Source: JASHVB01 sp049522565 (GTDB lineage: Bacteria; Pseudomonadota; Alphaproteobacteria; Acetobacterales; Acetobacteraceae). From it: DNA of 7,101 nt. The position numbers were made by a program, and so were the translations under genes. Of this stretch, positions 1-6,436 are shown one piece after another; position 1 is the first letter of the stretch, and every line of letters begins with the position of its first letter. Under the pieces are notes generated by a model that searched no databases, was not told the origin of the DNA, and saw nothing but the letters and a program-made list of their open reading frames with translations. The stretch spans positions 1 to 7,101 of the forward strand of contig JBEKNT010000372.1 of NCBI GenBank assembly GCA_049522565.1, read 5' to 3'.

Positions 1-1
1 C

Positions 2-34
2 CTGTTCAAGTCAAACCTCATCGTGAAGCTGTAG
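2..34 (+). CDS. possible 3' end of a convergent gene (last 10 codons)
   Basis: Reading from base 2 gives ten codons, LFKSNLIVKL, followed by TAG at 32-34. A large inverted repeat begins 16 bases later, which is where one would expect the end of a transcription unit converging on the isomerase gene. The family cannot be told from ten residues. A competing reading exists on the minus strand: an ATG at 45-43 preceded by a GGAGG-like stretch that belongs to the repeat, running off the left edge. Neither can be decided within this window. Confidence 0.3.
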   Translation: MFKSNLIVKL

Positions 35-50
35 CACATGGCCATGCTTC

Positions 51-145
51 ACCCCCTCCCGTTGTGGGTGGGGGTGGGGGGGCGGGGTCGTTCGGAGGCT
101 CCCTACCGACCGCCCCCCCAACCCCTTCCCACAAGGGGAGGGGGA
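51..145. repeat. large imperfect inverted repeat, possible bidirectional terminator or dispersed palindromic repeat
   Basis: The arm at 51-90 and the arm at 107-145 are near-perfect reverse complements. Shared blocks are CCCCCTCCC, TTGTGGG, GGGG and GGGGGGGC, broken by a few mismatches and small indels, around a loop of about 16 bases. The stem is extremely G/C-rich and sits immediately downstream of the isomerase stop codon. There is no T-run, so a classical intrinsic terminator is not proven. The C/G-block structure resembles the dispersed intergenic palindromes common in alphaproteobacterial genomes, but copy number cannot be judged from this window. Confidence 0.6.
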
Positions 146-161
146 GAAGCATTGCCTTGTC

Positions 162-2066
162 CTACGGCTGCACGATGCTGTTGAAGTTCTCCTGGTTGAT
201 ACGCGGATTGGCGCGCTCGCGCACCGCCTCGACGAGGATCGACGAAATATCGCCGCCGATCGAGCGGCTCACCGCGGTGCGCAATTGCTCGTATCCGCCC
301 GGGTCGACCGATGGGTTCGGCGTGTCGATCTGGGCCGGCACGGCGACGATGAAGGTCGTGGCCGTGGCCACCATGGCCGGCTCCCCCGGCTTCAGGCCGA
401 ACAGCAGGTTCGCCAGCTCGCCCGGCATGTCCTCGGTGGCCGCGCCGCGGGTCACCTCCGGTGTGCGGTTTACCGGCACGCCGGCCACGGCGGCGGCGTC
501 CGCCAGCGACTGGCCGCCCTTGATCGCGGTCAGCAGCTTCGCCGCTTTCTCTTCCGCGGCATGGCGCTGCTGGTCGGCGGTCCAGTCGTCGGCAACCTGC
601 TGCTTGACCTCGTCGAACGGCTTGGCGGCCGGCGGCAGGACGTCCTCGACGCTCACCGCATAATACGCCGAGCCACCGACCGACGGCGTCTGCACCTCGG
701 TAAGCTGCGGCGGATCGCCCTTCTGCGCCTGGAAGGCGGCGGCCACCATCGCGGCTTTCAGTTCCGTCGGACCGGGGATCGGCGCCGGCGTGCCATCCGC
801 GGTGTTGCCCTTGGCGTCCAGCGTGCCGGCGACGCCGGCCAGCCCGAGATCGCCCGGCATCTGGTCGAGCGACGTGCCGTTGCCGAGCAGATTGTCGATC
901 TTGTTGGCGCGGTCGTACATCAGGTCGGTGGCTTTCTCCGCCAGCAGCCGGTTGCGCAGCGCATCCTTCACATCGTCGAAGGTCTTTTCGCTGCCGGGCG
1001 TCACCTTGACCACTTTCAGCACATACCAGCCCAGCGCGCCCTTCACCGGCTCGGACACCGCATCGGCCGGCGCGGCGAACACCGCCTTGGCGAGGTCGGC
1101 ATCGGGAAATTCCCCTTGCGTGGCATTGTCGAGCGCGACCGCCGATGCGCCGTCCTGCTGGGCCGCCGCCTGCATCGCCGCCCAGTCGGCGCCGCCGCGC
1201 CACTGGTCCGCCAGCGCCCGCACCTTGGCTTCGTCGGCCACCGAGACCACCTGGGCCGAGCGTTTTTCCGGCGTGACGTAGTCCGCCTTGCGTTGGTCGT
1301 AGATGGCGCGCAGGTCGTTGTCGGAGATCGGGATGTCCTTTGCCAGCGTCTGCGGCGACAACACAACCGCCTTGATGCGGCGCAGCTCCGGCGAGCTGTA
1401 GCGGTCCGGATGGTTGTCGTACCAGCGTTGCAGCTCGGCGTCGGTCGGCGCCGGCGCGGTTTCCGCGGCGAACGGAAACTCCACCATGTCGGCCGAGCGC
1501 TTCTCGAATTGCTCCTGATAGAGCGGCATGGCTTCCACCTGCGGCGCCGCCGCGCCGGCCGCCGCAGCCTCCAGCAATTGCCGCTGCGCCAGGTCCCCGC
1601 GCATCATTTCGACGAAGCGTTGCTCGGTCAGGCCGTTGTTGCGCAGCGCGGCCTCGAACGCCTGGCGGTTGAACTTGCCGTCGCTGCCGCGAAACGCCGG
1701 CATGGCATAGGTGGCGTCGCGCACCGCCACGTCGGGGGTCACCACGCGCAGGCGGCGCAACTCTTCGTCCAGCGCGGCCTGGCCGATCAGCCGCTGGAGC
1801 GCCGCGTCGCCGACGCTGCGCTTGAGTTCGGCCGAGGCGTCCTGGCCGGACGGCAGGTTGCGCGTCGCCTGGTTGAGCGAGCGCTGGTATTCCGCCTGGA
1901 AGGCCGGCCCCTCGATGGTCCGGTCGCCGACCTTGGCCACCCAGGTCGAGCTGCCGACCATGCGGAACACGTCGCCGATGCCCCAGACGATGAAGGCGGC
2001 CACCATGATCAGAAAGAAGGCGCGGACGGGCCAGGTGTCCAGGGAGCGGCGGAGGGTAGAGATCAT
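162..2066 (-). CDS. ppiD: PpiD/SurA-like membrane-anchored periplasmic peptidyl-prolyl cis-trans isomerase
   Basis: The product is 634 residues, close to the usual length of PpiD (about 620). Residues 1-15 are a short basic cytosolic end (MISTLRRSLD), and residues 16-35 form one membrane segment (AFFLIMVAAFIVWGI), giving an N-in, periplasmic C-terminus topology. Residues about 38-165 match the SurA-type chaperone N-domain, and about 265-355 the parvulin-like rotamase (PpiC) region, ending in the typical GALGWYVLKV. The rest is a PpiD-like C-terminal extension. In this family the protein is a periplasmic folding helper near the SecYEG exit. The ATG at 2066-2064 was chosen because the membrane segment starts there; the open frame extends 73 codons further, but that extension looks noncoding. 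No strong Shine-Dalgarno is visible. Family assignment is confident; catalytic activity is less certain, since parvulin domains in PpiD are often inactive. Confidence 0.93.
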   Translation of the reverse strand: MISTLRRSLDTWPVRAFFLIMVAAFIVWGIGDVFRMVGSSTWVAKVGDRTIEGPAFQAEYQRSLNQATRNLPSGQDASAELKRSVGDAALQRLIGQAALDEELRRLRVVTPDVAVRDATYAMPAFRGSDGKFNRQAFEAALRNNGLTEQRFVEMMRGDLAQRQLLEAAAAGAAAPQVEAMPLYQEQFEKRSADMVEFPFAAETAPAPTDAELQRWYDNHPDRYSSPELRRIKAVVLSPQTLAKDIPISDNDLRAIYDQRKADYVTPEKRSAQVVSVADEAKVRALADQWRGGADWAAMQAAAQQDGASAVALDNATQGEFPDADLAKAVFAAPADAVSEPVKGALGWYVLKVVKVTPGSEKTFDDVKDALRNRLLAEKATDLMYDRANKIDNLLGNGTSLDQMPGDLGLAGVAGTLDAKGNTADGTPAPIPGPTELKAAMVAAAFQAQKGDPPQLTEVQTPSVGGSAYYAVSVEDVLPPAAKPFDEVKQQVADDWTADQQRHAAEEKAAKLLTAIKGGQSLADAAAVAGVPVNRTPEVTRGAATEDMPGELANLLFGLKPGEPAMVATATTFIVAVPAQIDTPNPSVDPGGYEQLRTAVSRSIGGDISSILVEAVRERANPRINQENFNSIVQP

Positions 2067-2181
2067 CGCGTGGTATCCGTTGGCTGAGCCGCTTCGGTTG
2101 CCGGGCGTCGGGGGCTGGGCATCCTGGCCAAGCTGCCGGAGGCCGGTTGGCCCGAACGCCCACGCGGCCCCGCCATAGACC

Positions 2182-2219
2182 ATCGGCCCGGCGGCCACCA
2201 GCGCCGCATCCGGGCCGGT
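2182..2219 (-). terminator. strong hairpin between the hydrolase and ppiD genes, possible terminator or attenuator
   Basis: GGCCCGG at 2185-2191 is an exact inverted repeat of CCGGGCC at 2210-2216. The stem extends to about 10 pairs (2182-2191 with 2210-2219, one a G-T pair). It lies 29 bases past the stop codon of the minus-strand hydrolase and upstream of ppiD. No T-run follows, so a terminator is only inferred. If it terminates, ppiD must have its own promoter in 2067-2181. Confidence 0.3.
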
Positions 2220-2247
2220 CGGTGCGGCGCGACAGGCTCGTTCAGCT

Positions 2248-3102
2248 TCACTTGCCGCAGGGACCGCGATCCGCGATGAACGCAACCGATGCCGCGCGAA
2301 CCGGCGCGAGGAACGTCAGCGAGTCGGCCAATGCCTCCATCAAGGCCATGTGGTCGATGCCGGGATACGCCGCCACGGTGACAGGCACGCCGGCCGCGCG
2401 CAGCCGGGAAGCCAGCCGCAGCGTGTTGCCGGGCTCCACCACGCCGTCCGCCTGCCCGGTGAGGAGCAGCATGGGCGGGGCCTGCGGCGTGACGTGGTTG
2501 ACCGGGCGGGATTGCGCCCACGCGTCCGCCGGAATGGCGGGAAATTCCGCCGGATCGGCGGGCTGCAAGTCGTAGGCTCCGGCCAGTCCGATGACGCCGC
2601 ATACGTCGCCTTGTGTCATGCCGACCGATCGCAGGTAGGTGGCGTCCAGCGCCAGCAGGGTGACGATCTGGCCGCCGGCCGAGTGCCCCATCAGGAACAG
2701 GCGGTTGGGGTCGCCGCCAAACCGGGCAGCGTTGCCATGGGCCCACGCGACAGCGGCAGCCGCATCGTTCATGAAGTAGGGAAACCTGACCTCGGGGTAT
2801 TGCCGGTAATCGGGGATCACCACCAGGACGCCACGCGCTGCCAGCGCGGTGCCGATGTAGCGGTGCCATTGCTTCATGCCGATCCGCCACGCGCCGCCGT
2901 AAAAGAACACCACCACAGGGGCGGGCGCCGGGGATCGCCGCGGCGCATAGACGTCCAGCGTCCGGCGCGGACCATCGCCATAGGCGATGTCTCGGGTGAT
3001 CGTGATGCCCTCGGCCGGAGCCTGTGCATTCAACACCGGAAGCGGCGAGCACACGCGCAGCAGCAGCACGACAAGCAGGATCGCGACCTGGGGGGTATGC
3101 AC
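2248..3102 (-). CDS. secreted alpha/beta-hydrolase, carboxylesterase / BD-FAE-like
   Basis: The 284-residue protein has an N-terminal hydrophobic signal peptide (about residues 1-28, ending LNAQA), so export to the periplasm is likely. Mature features are those of the carboxylesterase-type alpha/beta-hydrolase fold. The oxyanion-hole motif is FFYGGAW (66-72), where Tyr replaces the usual His of HGG. The nucleophile elbow is GHSAGG (139-144) with Ser141, the acid is probably Asp219 in GQADGVV, and the base is His251 in GIDHMAL. The family cleaves small carboxylic esters; the natural substrate cannot be read from sequence. The start is GTG at 3102-3100: an in-frame TAG lies four codons upstream, and no ATG is available before the catalytic core. 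No clear Shine-Dalgarno is seen. It precedes ppiD on the same strand and is divergent from the reductase-like gene. Confidence 0.88.
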   Translation of the reverse strand: MHTPQVAILLVVLLLRVCSPLPVLNAQAPAEGITITRDIAYGDGPRRTLDVYAPRRSPAPAPVVVFFYGGAWRIGMKQWHRYIGTALAARGVLVVIPDYRQYPEVRFPYFMNDAAAAVAWAHGNAARFGGDPNRLFLMGHSAGGQIVTLLALDATYLRSVGMTQGDVCGVIGLAGAYDLQPADPAEFPAIPADAWAQSRPVNHVTPQAPPMLLLTGQADGVVEPGNTLRLASRLRAAGVPVTVAAYPGIDHMALMEALADSLTFLAPVRAASVAFIADRGPCGK

Positions 3103-3154
3103 CGCGCAAGGCTATCGCAAGCCCGCGGCATGGCAAGCGTGGCAACCGCACGGC

Positions 3155-3178
3155 GCAAAATCGTTCGCCGTATTTTGC
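3155..3178. promoter_or_regulatory. 7-bp perfect dyad in the divergent intergenic region, candidate operator
   Basis: GCAAAAT at 3155-3161 and ATTTTGC at 3172-3178 form an exact inverted repeat with a 10-base spacer. It sits in the 190-bp region between the divergent hydrolase (start 3102) and reductase-like gene (start 3293), and it is AT-rich against a GC-rich background. A second small dyad, GTAGT/ACTAC, follows at 3196-3210. The geometry suits a dimeric regulator site, but no regulator gene is in the window and this may be chance. Confidence 0.25.
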
Positions 3179-3278
3179 TGCAATGCACAAAATCTGTAGT
3201 CGCCAACTACGGTTAACCTGACGGGCGAAATGTGCCACACTGCGCGCGCGGGACGGGCAGAAGCACCGCCTCGGCGCT

Positions 3279-3286
3279 AGGGAGAG
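3279..3286 (+). promoter_or_regulatory. ribosome binding site that fixes the GTG start
   Basis: AGGGAGAG ends six bases before the GTG at 3293. No in-frame ATG occurs near the start of the Rossmann fold, so this site supports GTG as the true initiator of the reductase-like gene. Confidence 0.65.
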
Positions 3287-3292
3287 AACAAC

Positions 3293-4360
3293 GTGGCCAC
3301 ATACAATGTGCTGATCATGGGCGCGTCCTACGGGTCGCTGCTGGCAAGCAAGCTGCTGTTCGCGGGACACACGGTGAAGCTGGTATGCCTGCCCGCCGAG
3401 GTGGAAGCGATCAACAGCGACGGCATCCGCGTGCGCCTGCCGGTGAAGGGCCGGCGCGACCCGGTGGAGATCGACTCGCGCAAGCTGCCGGGCAAGCTGT
3501 CCGCCGCTGGTCCCGGCGCGGTCAACCCGGCCGAGTATGACCTGGTGGCCTTGGCGATGCAGGAGCCGCAATACCGCTCGCCGGGGGTGCGCGAGCTGCT
3601 GGACGCGGTGGCGAAGTCGCGGGTGCCCTGCATGTCGATCATGAACATGCCGCCGCTGCCCTATCTGAAGCGCATTCCCGGCCTCAACACCGACACGCTG
3701 ACGCATTGCTACACCGACGCCAGCGTGTGGGTGAATTTCGATCCCGCGTGCATGACCCTGTGCAGCCCGGACCCGCAGGCGATCCGCATGCCGGAAGACA
3801 AGATCAACGTCCTGACGGTGACGCTGCCGACCAATTTCAAGGCGGCGCGTTTCGACTCCGACAAGTACACCGCGATCCTGCGGCAGATGCAGGCGGAGAT
3901 CGAGGCGATCCGCTTCGATGCCGGTGACGCCATCATCGAGCTGCCGGTGAAGCTCAAGGTGCATGACGGGATCTGGGTGCCGCTGGCCAAGTGGGCGATG
4001 CTGGTCACCGGCAATTACCGCTGCGTGACGAAGGATGCGGCGCGCACCATCAAGGAAGCCGTGCACAGCGATATCGAGGCCTCGCACCGGGTTTACGATT
4101 GGGTGCGCGAGCTGTGCATGCTGTTGGGAGCGCCGGCGGACGACCTGGTGCCGTTCGAGAAATACGCCGCCGCGGCGAACGGGCTGATCCGGCCGTCCTC
4201 GGCGGCGCGGGCGCTGTTCAACGGCGCGCCGAACATCGAGCGGGTGGACCGGCTGGTGCAGAGCATCGCGGCGCAGAAGGGCATGCGGAATGCGGTGCTG
4301 GACGAGACGGTCGCGCTGGTCGATGCGCGGCTGGAGATGAACCGCAAGAAGGCGGCCTGA
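3293..4360 (+). CDS. ketopantoate reductase-like (PanE/ApbA fold) NAD(P)-binding protein
   Basis: The product is 355 residues. Residues 4-30 form the first beta-alpha-beta of a Rossmann fold (YNVLIMGASYGSLLASK, then AGHTVKLVC). The nucleotide loop is GASYGS rather than GxGxxG, with Ser at the second and third glycine positions. Further strands lead to LVALAMQEPQ (84-93) and MSIMNMPPLPYL (114-125). The C-terminal helical half resembles PanE: Lys233 in LAKWAMLVTGN aligns by pattern with its catalytic Lys. PSSAARAL (301-308) followed by NIERVD (314-319) mimics the SSM...TEID segment, with Glu316 at the catalytic Glu position. These alignments are from memory of the family. PanE reduces ketopantoate with NADPH in pantothenate synthesis. 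This protein is longer than typical PanE (about 300) and probably belongs to a related uncharacterised subgroup, so its substrate is unknown. It starts at GTG with a good ribosome binding site. Confidence 0.85.
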   Translation: MATYNVLIMGASYGSLLASKLLFAGHTVKLVCLPAEVEAINSDGIRVRLPVKGRRDPVEIDSRKLPGKLSAAGPGAVNPAEYDLVALAMQEPQYRSPGVRELLDAVAKSRVPCMSIMNMPPLPYLKRIPGLNTDTLTHCYTDASVWVNFDPACMTLCSPDPQAIRMPEDKINVLTVTLPTNFKAARFDSDKYTAILRQMQAEIEAIRFDAGDAIIELPVKLKVHDGIWVPLAKWAMLVTGNYRCVTKDAARTIKEAVHSDIEASHRVYDWVRELCMLLGAPADDLVPFEKYAAAANGLIRPSSAARALFNGAPNIERVDRLVQSIAAQKGMRNAVLDETVALVDARLEMNRKKAA

Positions 4361-4382
4361 GCGATCGATCGGGGTCCTGCGA

Positions 4383-4399
4383 CCGGCGCGCTACGCCGG
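4383..4399. terminator. short GC hairpin after the reductase-like gene
   Basis: CCGGCG at 4383-4388 pairs exactly with CGCCGG at 4394-4399 around a 5-base loop, 22 bases after the TGA of the reductase-like gene. There is no T-run. It overlaps the stop codon of the PIN-domain remnant on the other strand, so it may serve either strand or be incidental. Confidence 0.3.
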
Positions 4400-4525
4400 C
4401 GCGTCGTTGGGCAGTCGCAGAGCCTTCCGATCGAACGCTACGGTATGGGAGCAGCCTTGCTTGCTGCCGATGGCTCCGATCAGGGCATCGGCAAACGTGC
4501 CGAGGTCTTCTCGCAACACGACCAT
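4391..4525 (-). pseudogene. C-terminal remnant of a VapC-type PIN-domain toxin
   Basis: Read on the minus strand, this stretch encodes 44 residues ending at TAG (4393-4391). They contain LGTFADALIGAIG, then GCSHTVAFDRKALRLP. That is the usual C-terminal signature of VapC-like PIN-domain ribonucleases: an ADxLI helix with a metal-binding Asp, then a TFDR-type strand with another acidic residue. An intact VapC is about 130 residues, so roughly the first two thirds, including the N-terminal catalytic Asp, are missing. Upstream the open frame continues but turns into antisense of the neighbouring exported hydrolase. No VapB-like antitoxin gene is visible. The simplest reading is a dead toxin stub left between two plus-strand genes. 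I base the family call on motif recognition only. Confidence 0.7.
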
Positions 4526-4535
4526 GTACGCATCT

Positions 4536-4544
4536 GGAGAAGGG
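4536..4544 (+). promoter_or_regulatory. ribosome binding site that sets the start of the exported hydrolase
   Basis: GGAGAAGGG lies just upstream of the ATG at 4548. The open frame runs 47 codons further upstream, but that part is antisense to the PIN-domain remnant. This site and the signal peptide that follows both argue for the start at 4548. Confidence 0.7.
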
Positions 4545-4547
4545 TCC

Positions 4548-5666
4548 ATGAGCCGAACCGCGTTGATATTGGCCGTGCTGGTCGGCCTGAGCGCAGCAGC
4601 AAGAGCCCAGCCGGTGCCCGACCCGAACCTGCAAACGTTCCGTATTGGCGACCTGCCCCTGGAAGGCGGCGGGACCATTCGCGACTTCAGCATCGCCTAT
4701 ACGACGGAGGGAACGCTGAACGCCGCGAAATCCAACGCGGTGCTGATGGTGACGGCGATCAGCGGCAATCATCATCGAATTGATTTCATGATCGGTCCCG
4801 GCAAGGGCCTGGACACCGACCACCTATTCGTCATCAAAACCAACGCGATCGGCAATGGGCTCACGACCTCGCCTAGCAACAGCGCGACGCAGCACGGGCC
4901 GGATTTCCCACACTTCGCCATCCGCGACATGGTGCAGAGCCAATATCTCCTGCTCCAGCACCTAGGCATCGGCCACCTCGTCGCGGTGGCCGGCGCCTCT
5001 ATGGGCGGAATGCAGACCCTGCAATGGGGCGTCAGCCATCCGGAGATGATGGATGCGCTGATCGCGCTGACGCCGATGGCGCGAACCTCGCCCTGGTCGA
5101 TCGCCGTCAATGAGGCGACCCGCCACGCGCTGATGCTCGACCCGGCATTCAACGGCGGCCACTACACGGCGCAGCCCGAGGTGGGCTGGCGCATGCGCGC
5201 CGACGTGCTGCAAGTGCTGGCCACCCGCACGCCCGAAGCGATGCGCGAGCAGTTCCCCGATCCGATGGATGTCCTGCCTTGGATCGGATCGCAGGAAACG
5301 GCCGCGGTGAAATCGGGTTTCGACGCGAACGACTGGATCGCGCAGACCTGGGCCTATGACCGACACAACGTCGGCGCTACGCCGATCGAGGGAAAGGCGG
5401 TGTTTGGCGGCGACCCGATCAAGGCGCTGCACAGCGTCAAGGCGAAGACCTTGATTATGTCGGGGACGCTCGATCTGTACAACCCGGTCGAGGAAGGGAT
5501 CGCCGCGGCGGAGGCGATTCCGGACGGGCGTCACGTCACCATTCCCTCGGTGCAAGGGCATGTGGCGGCGAGCGCGGGCTTCAAGCCGGCGGACATCGAG
5601 TTCATCAACGCGACTGTCCGGGGCTTCATGTCCGACGTTACGGGGAACTGGAAGACGCTGCAATGA
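4548..5666 (+). CDS. exported alpha/beta-hydrolase of the homoserine O-acetyltransferase (MetX)-like superfamily
   Basis: The product is 372 residues. Residues 1-20 are a clear signal peptide (hydrophobic core LILAVLVGLSAA, cleavage expected after ARA), so the enzyme probably acts in the periplasm. The body follows the MetX plan: GPGKGLDTDHLFVIKTNAIG (83-102), the nucleophile elbow GASMGGMQ (149-156) with Ser151, the acid Asp309 in SGTLDLYNP, and the base His338 in VQGHVAA. Between Ser and Asp is the inserted helical lid usual for the group. Cytosolic MetX acetylates homoserine with acetyl-CoA in methionine synthesis. With a leader peptide, and without the usual MetX loop sequences before the GPGK segment, I infer a hydrolase rather than an acyltransferase. 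Annotation pipelines often label such proteins alpha/beta fold hydrolase or homoserine acetyltransferase family. The substrate is unknown. Confidence 0.87.
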   Translation: MSRTALILAVLVGLSAAARAQPVPDPNLQTFRIGDLPLEGGGTIRDFSIAYTTEGTLNAAKSNAVLMVTAISGNHHRIDFMIGPGKGLDTDHLFVIKTNAIGNGLTTSPSNSATQHGPDFPHFAIRDMVQSQYLLLQHLGIGHLVAVAGASMGGMQTLQWGVSHPEMMDALIALTPMARTSPWSIAVNEATRHALMLDPAFNGGHYTAQPEVGWRMRADVLQVLATRTPEAMREQFPDPMDVLPWIGSQETAAVKSGFDANDWIAQTWAYDRHNVGATPIEGKAVFGGDPIKALHSVKAKTLIMSGTLDLYNPVEEGIAAAEAIPDGRHVTIPSVQGHVAASAGFKPADIEFINATVRGFMSDVTGNWKTLQ

Positions 5667-5922
5667 CGCGTTCGTAGGTCAACTCGCCTGGCGGGGTCAA
5701 ATCACCCTCTCGTCGGAGTGACTCCGTACCGGTCTTTATCAAAGCCAATCGGTGCTTTCCTGACGCGTGCTCGTCGTAGTCGCACGGGAATGGGCGACCG
5801 TCCGGAGCGAGGTAGGCCCAGTGACCGCGAAGCTGGGCGTTTTGGCCATCTGGACCCTGTCGCCCGCTTTCGACCTGGGGGAGACCCGAAGCACACGGCC
5901 CATTACACACGGGTCGCGGCAA
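5638..5922 (-). CDS. possible small hypothetical protein or gene fragment
   Basis: A 94-codon minus-strand frame starts at TTG (5922-5920), with GTG four codons later as an alternative, and overlaps the 3' end of the exported hydrolase by 29 bases in convergent orientation. The central segment (AQLRGHWAYLAPDGRPFP, then CDYDEHASGKHRLALIKTG) looks like genuine protein, with balanced composition and mostly G/C third positions. The N-terminal part is Gly/Pro-rich and less convincing, and there is no good ribosome binding site. I recognise no family. It could be the C-terminal piece of a larger, decayed gene, which fits the debris around it. The overlapping plus-strand frame here is probably a shadow. 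Confidence 0.35.
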   Translation of the reverse strand: MPRPVCNGPCASGLPQVESGRQGPDGQNAQLRGHWAYLAPDGRPFPCDYDEHASGKHRLALIKTGTESLRREGDLTPPGELTYERVIAASSSSP

Positions 5923-5964
5923 GTCGCTTCGAAGGACTCTGGCGCTGATGCCTCAGCTTCCCGG

Positions 5965-6190
5965 CCGCTGGTCGATTTGGGGCTGGTGTCGGACATCAAC
6001 ATGCCGGGCATGACGGGCCTGGAACTGCTGCCGGTGGTGAAGCAACGGCGGCCGGACCTGGCGGTGTTCATGATCTCCGCCTATGGCGACGCCGCGACGG
6101 TAGCGAGGACACTGGCGCGGGGTACGGACAAGTTCCTGGCCAAGCCGGTGGATTTTCCCCGGGCTCAAGCAGGGCATCAAGGCGGTGATT
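5965..6190 (+). pseudogene. truncated, frameshifted response-regulator receiver domain
   Basis: The plus strand encodes the second half of a CheY-like receiver domain. It shows LVDLGLVSDINMPGMTG with the phospho-acceptor Asp at codon 5992-5994, then ELLPVVKQRRPDLAVFMISAYGD with the Ser/Thr switch residue, then GTDKFLAKPVDF with the invariant Lys. The first half of the domain, with its acidic pocket and first strand, is missing; upstream sequence does not look like a receiver. After KPVDFP the frame shifts at the CCCCGGG run (6157-6163). The expected continuation, GLKQGIKAVI, is found one base over. With no start of its own, no N-terminus and a frameshift, it is a pseudogene. It would have been a two-component signalling protein. 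An open frame from 5767 passes through it, but its first two thirds look noncoding. Confidence 0.8.
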
Positions 6191-6274
6191 TGGGAATCCA
6201 AAGGCACAATACGAATAGAGGCGCCGTGCCAAGCAGCCGTTCAGGTAGCGCCGGCTGTAGGTCCGCTATGGGTC

Positions 6275-6290
6275 GAGGCTGTGTAAAAAC
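6275..6290 (+). repeat. left terminal inverted repeat
   Basis: This 16-base copy matches 6417-6432 exactly in inverted orientation. Its TAA at 6284-6286 would end the frameshift-corrected reading that runs on from the receiver-domain remnant. Confidence 0.75.
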
Positions 6291-6416
6291 GCCCCTGCGT
6301 AACGATTCGGCGCAATAATTTGCTGCGTTCGCCCAAGGGAACCACTAAAACGGAAGAGTCCTGCGCGACAGAAGGCAACGACGGAAGAATATTCTGCGGT
6401 CCAATCGCAGCGTTGA

Positions 6417-6432
6417 GTTTTTACACAGCCTC
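6417..6432 (-). repeat. right terminal inverted repeat
   Basis: This is the exact inverse of 6275-6290. It is followed by GGTC, matching the four bases before the left copy. Confidence 0.75.
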
Positions 6433-6436
6433 GGTC

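Larger units (their letters stand above)
6275..6432. mobile_element. 158-bp MITE-like element or IS remnant with perfect 16-bp terminal inverted repeats
   Basis: GAGGCTGTGTAAAAAC at 6275-6290 is repeated exactly in inverted orientation at 6417-6432. The 126 bp between is richer in A/T than the neighbouring genes and holds no credible gene. The flanks show GGTC just outside both ends (6271-6274 and 6433-6436), extending to GGTCGA if the element is taken to start at GGCTGTG, which looks like a short target duplication. Terminal GGCTGTGTAAAAAC sequences are typical of DDE-transposase insertion sequences, but I cannot name the family safely. With no transposase inside, it is either a non-autonomous MITE or an internally deleted IS. 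Confidence 0.75.

Noticed and set aside
1..45. Minus-strand gene start (ATG at 45-43 with a GGAGG-like site)
   Set aside because: The apparent ribosome binding site is part of the inverted repeat, and only 15 codons are visible. The plus-strand gene-end reading is at least as likely.
285..2087. Long plus-strand open frame (600 codons) opposite ppiD
   Set aside because: It is antisense to a well-supported gene and its product is His/Arg/Val-rich without motifs.
103..2163. Long minus-strand open frame (686 codons) overlapping ppiD in another frame
   Set aside because: Its product is Arg/Gly-rich with no fold signature, while the overlapping frame has a membrane segment and chaperone/rotamase domains. 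It is a shadow caused by high GC.
2067..2285. 73-codon N-terminal extension of ppiD
   Set aside because: It would place the membrane anchor internally, overlaps the 3' end of the upstream gene, and includes the intergenic hairpin.
2063..4087. Minus-strand open frame of 674 codons spanning the hydrolase and the reductase-like gene
   Set aside because: It crosses two well-supported genes and an intergenic region; its composition is that of a GC-driven shadow.
4548..5666. Calling this gene metX (homoserine O-acetyltransferase)
   Set aside because: The signal peptide and divergent substrate-loop sequence make a cytosolic acetyl-CoA-dependent role unlikely, so only the superfamily is claimed.
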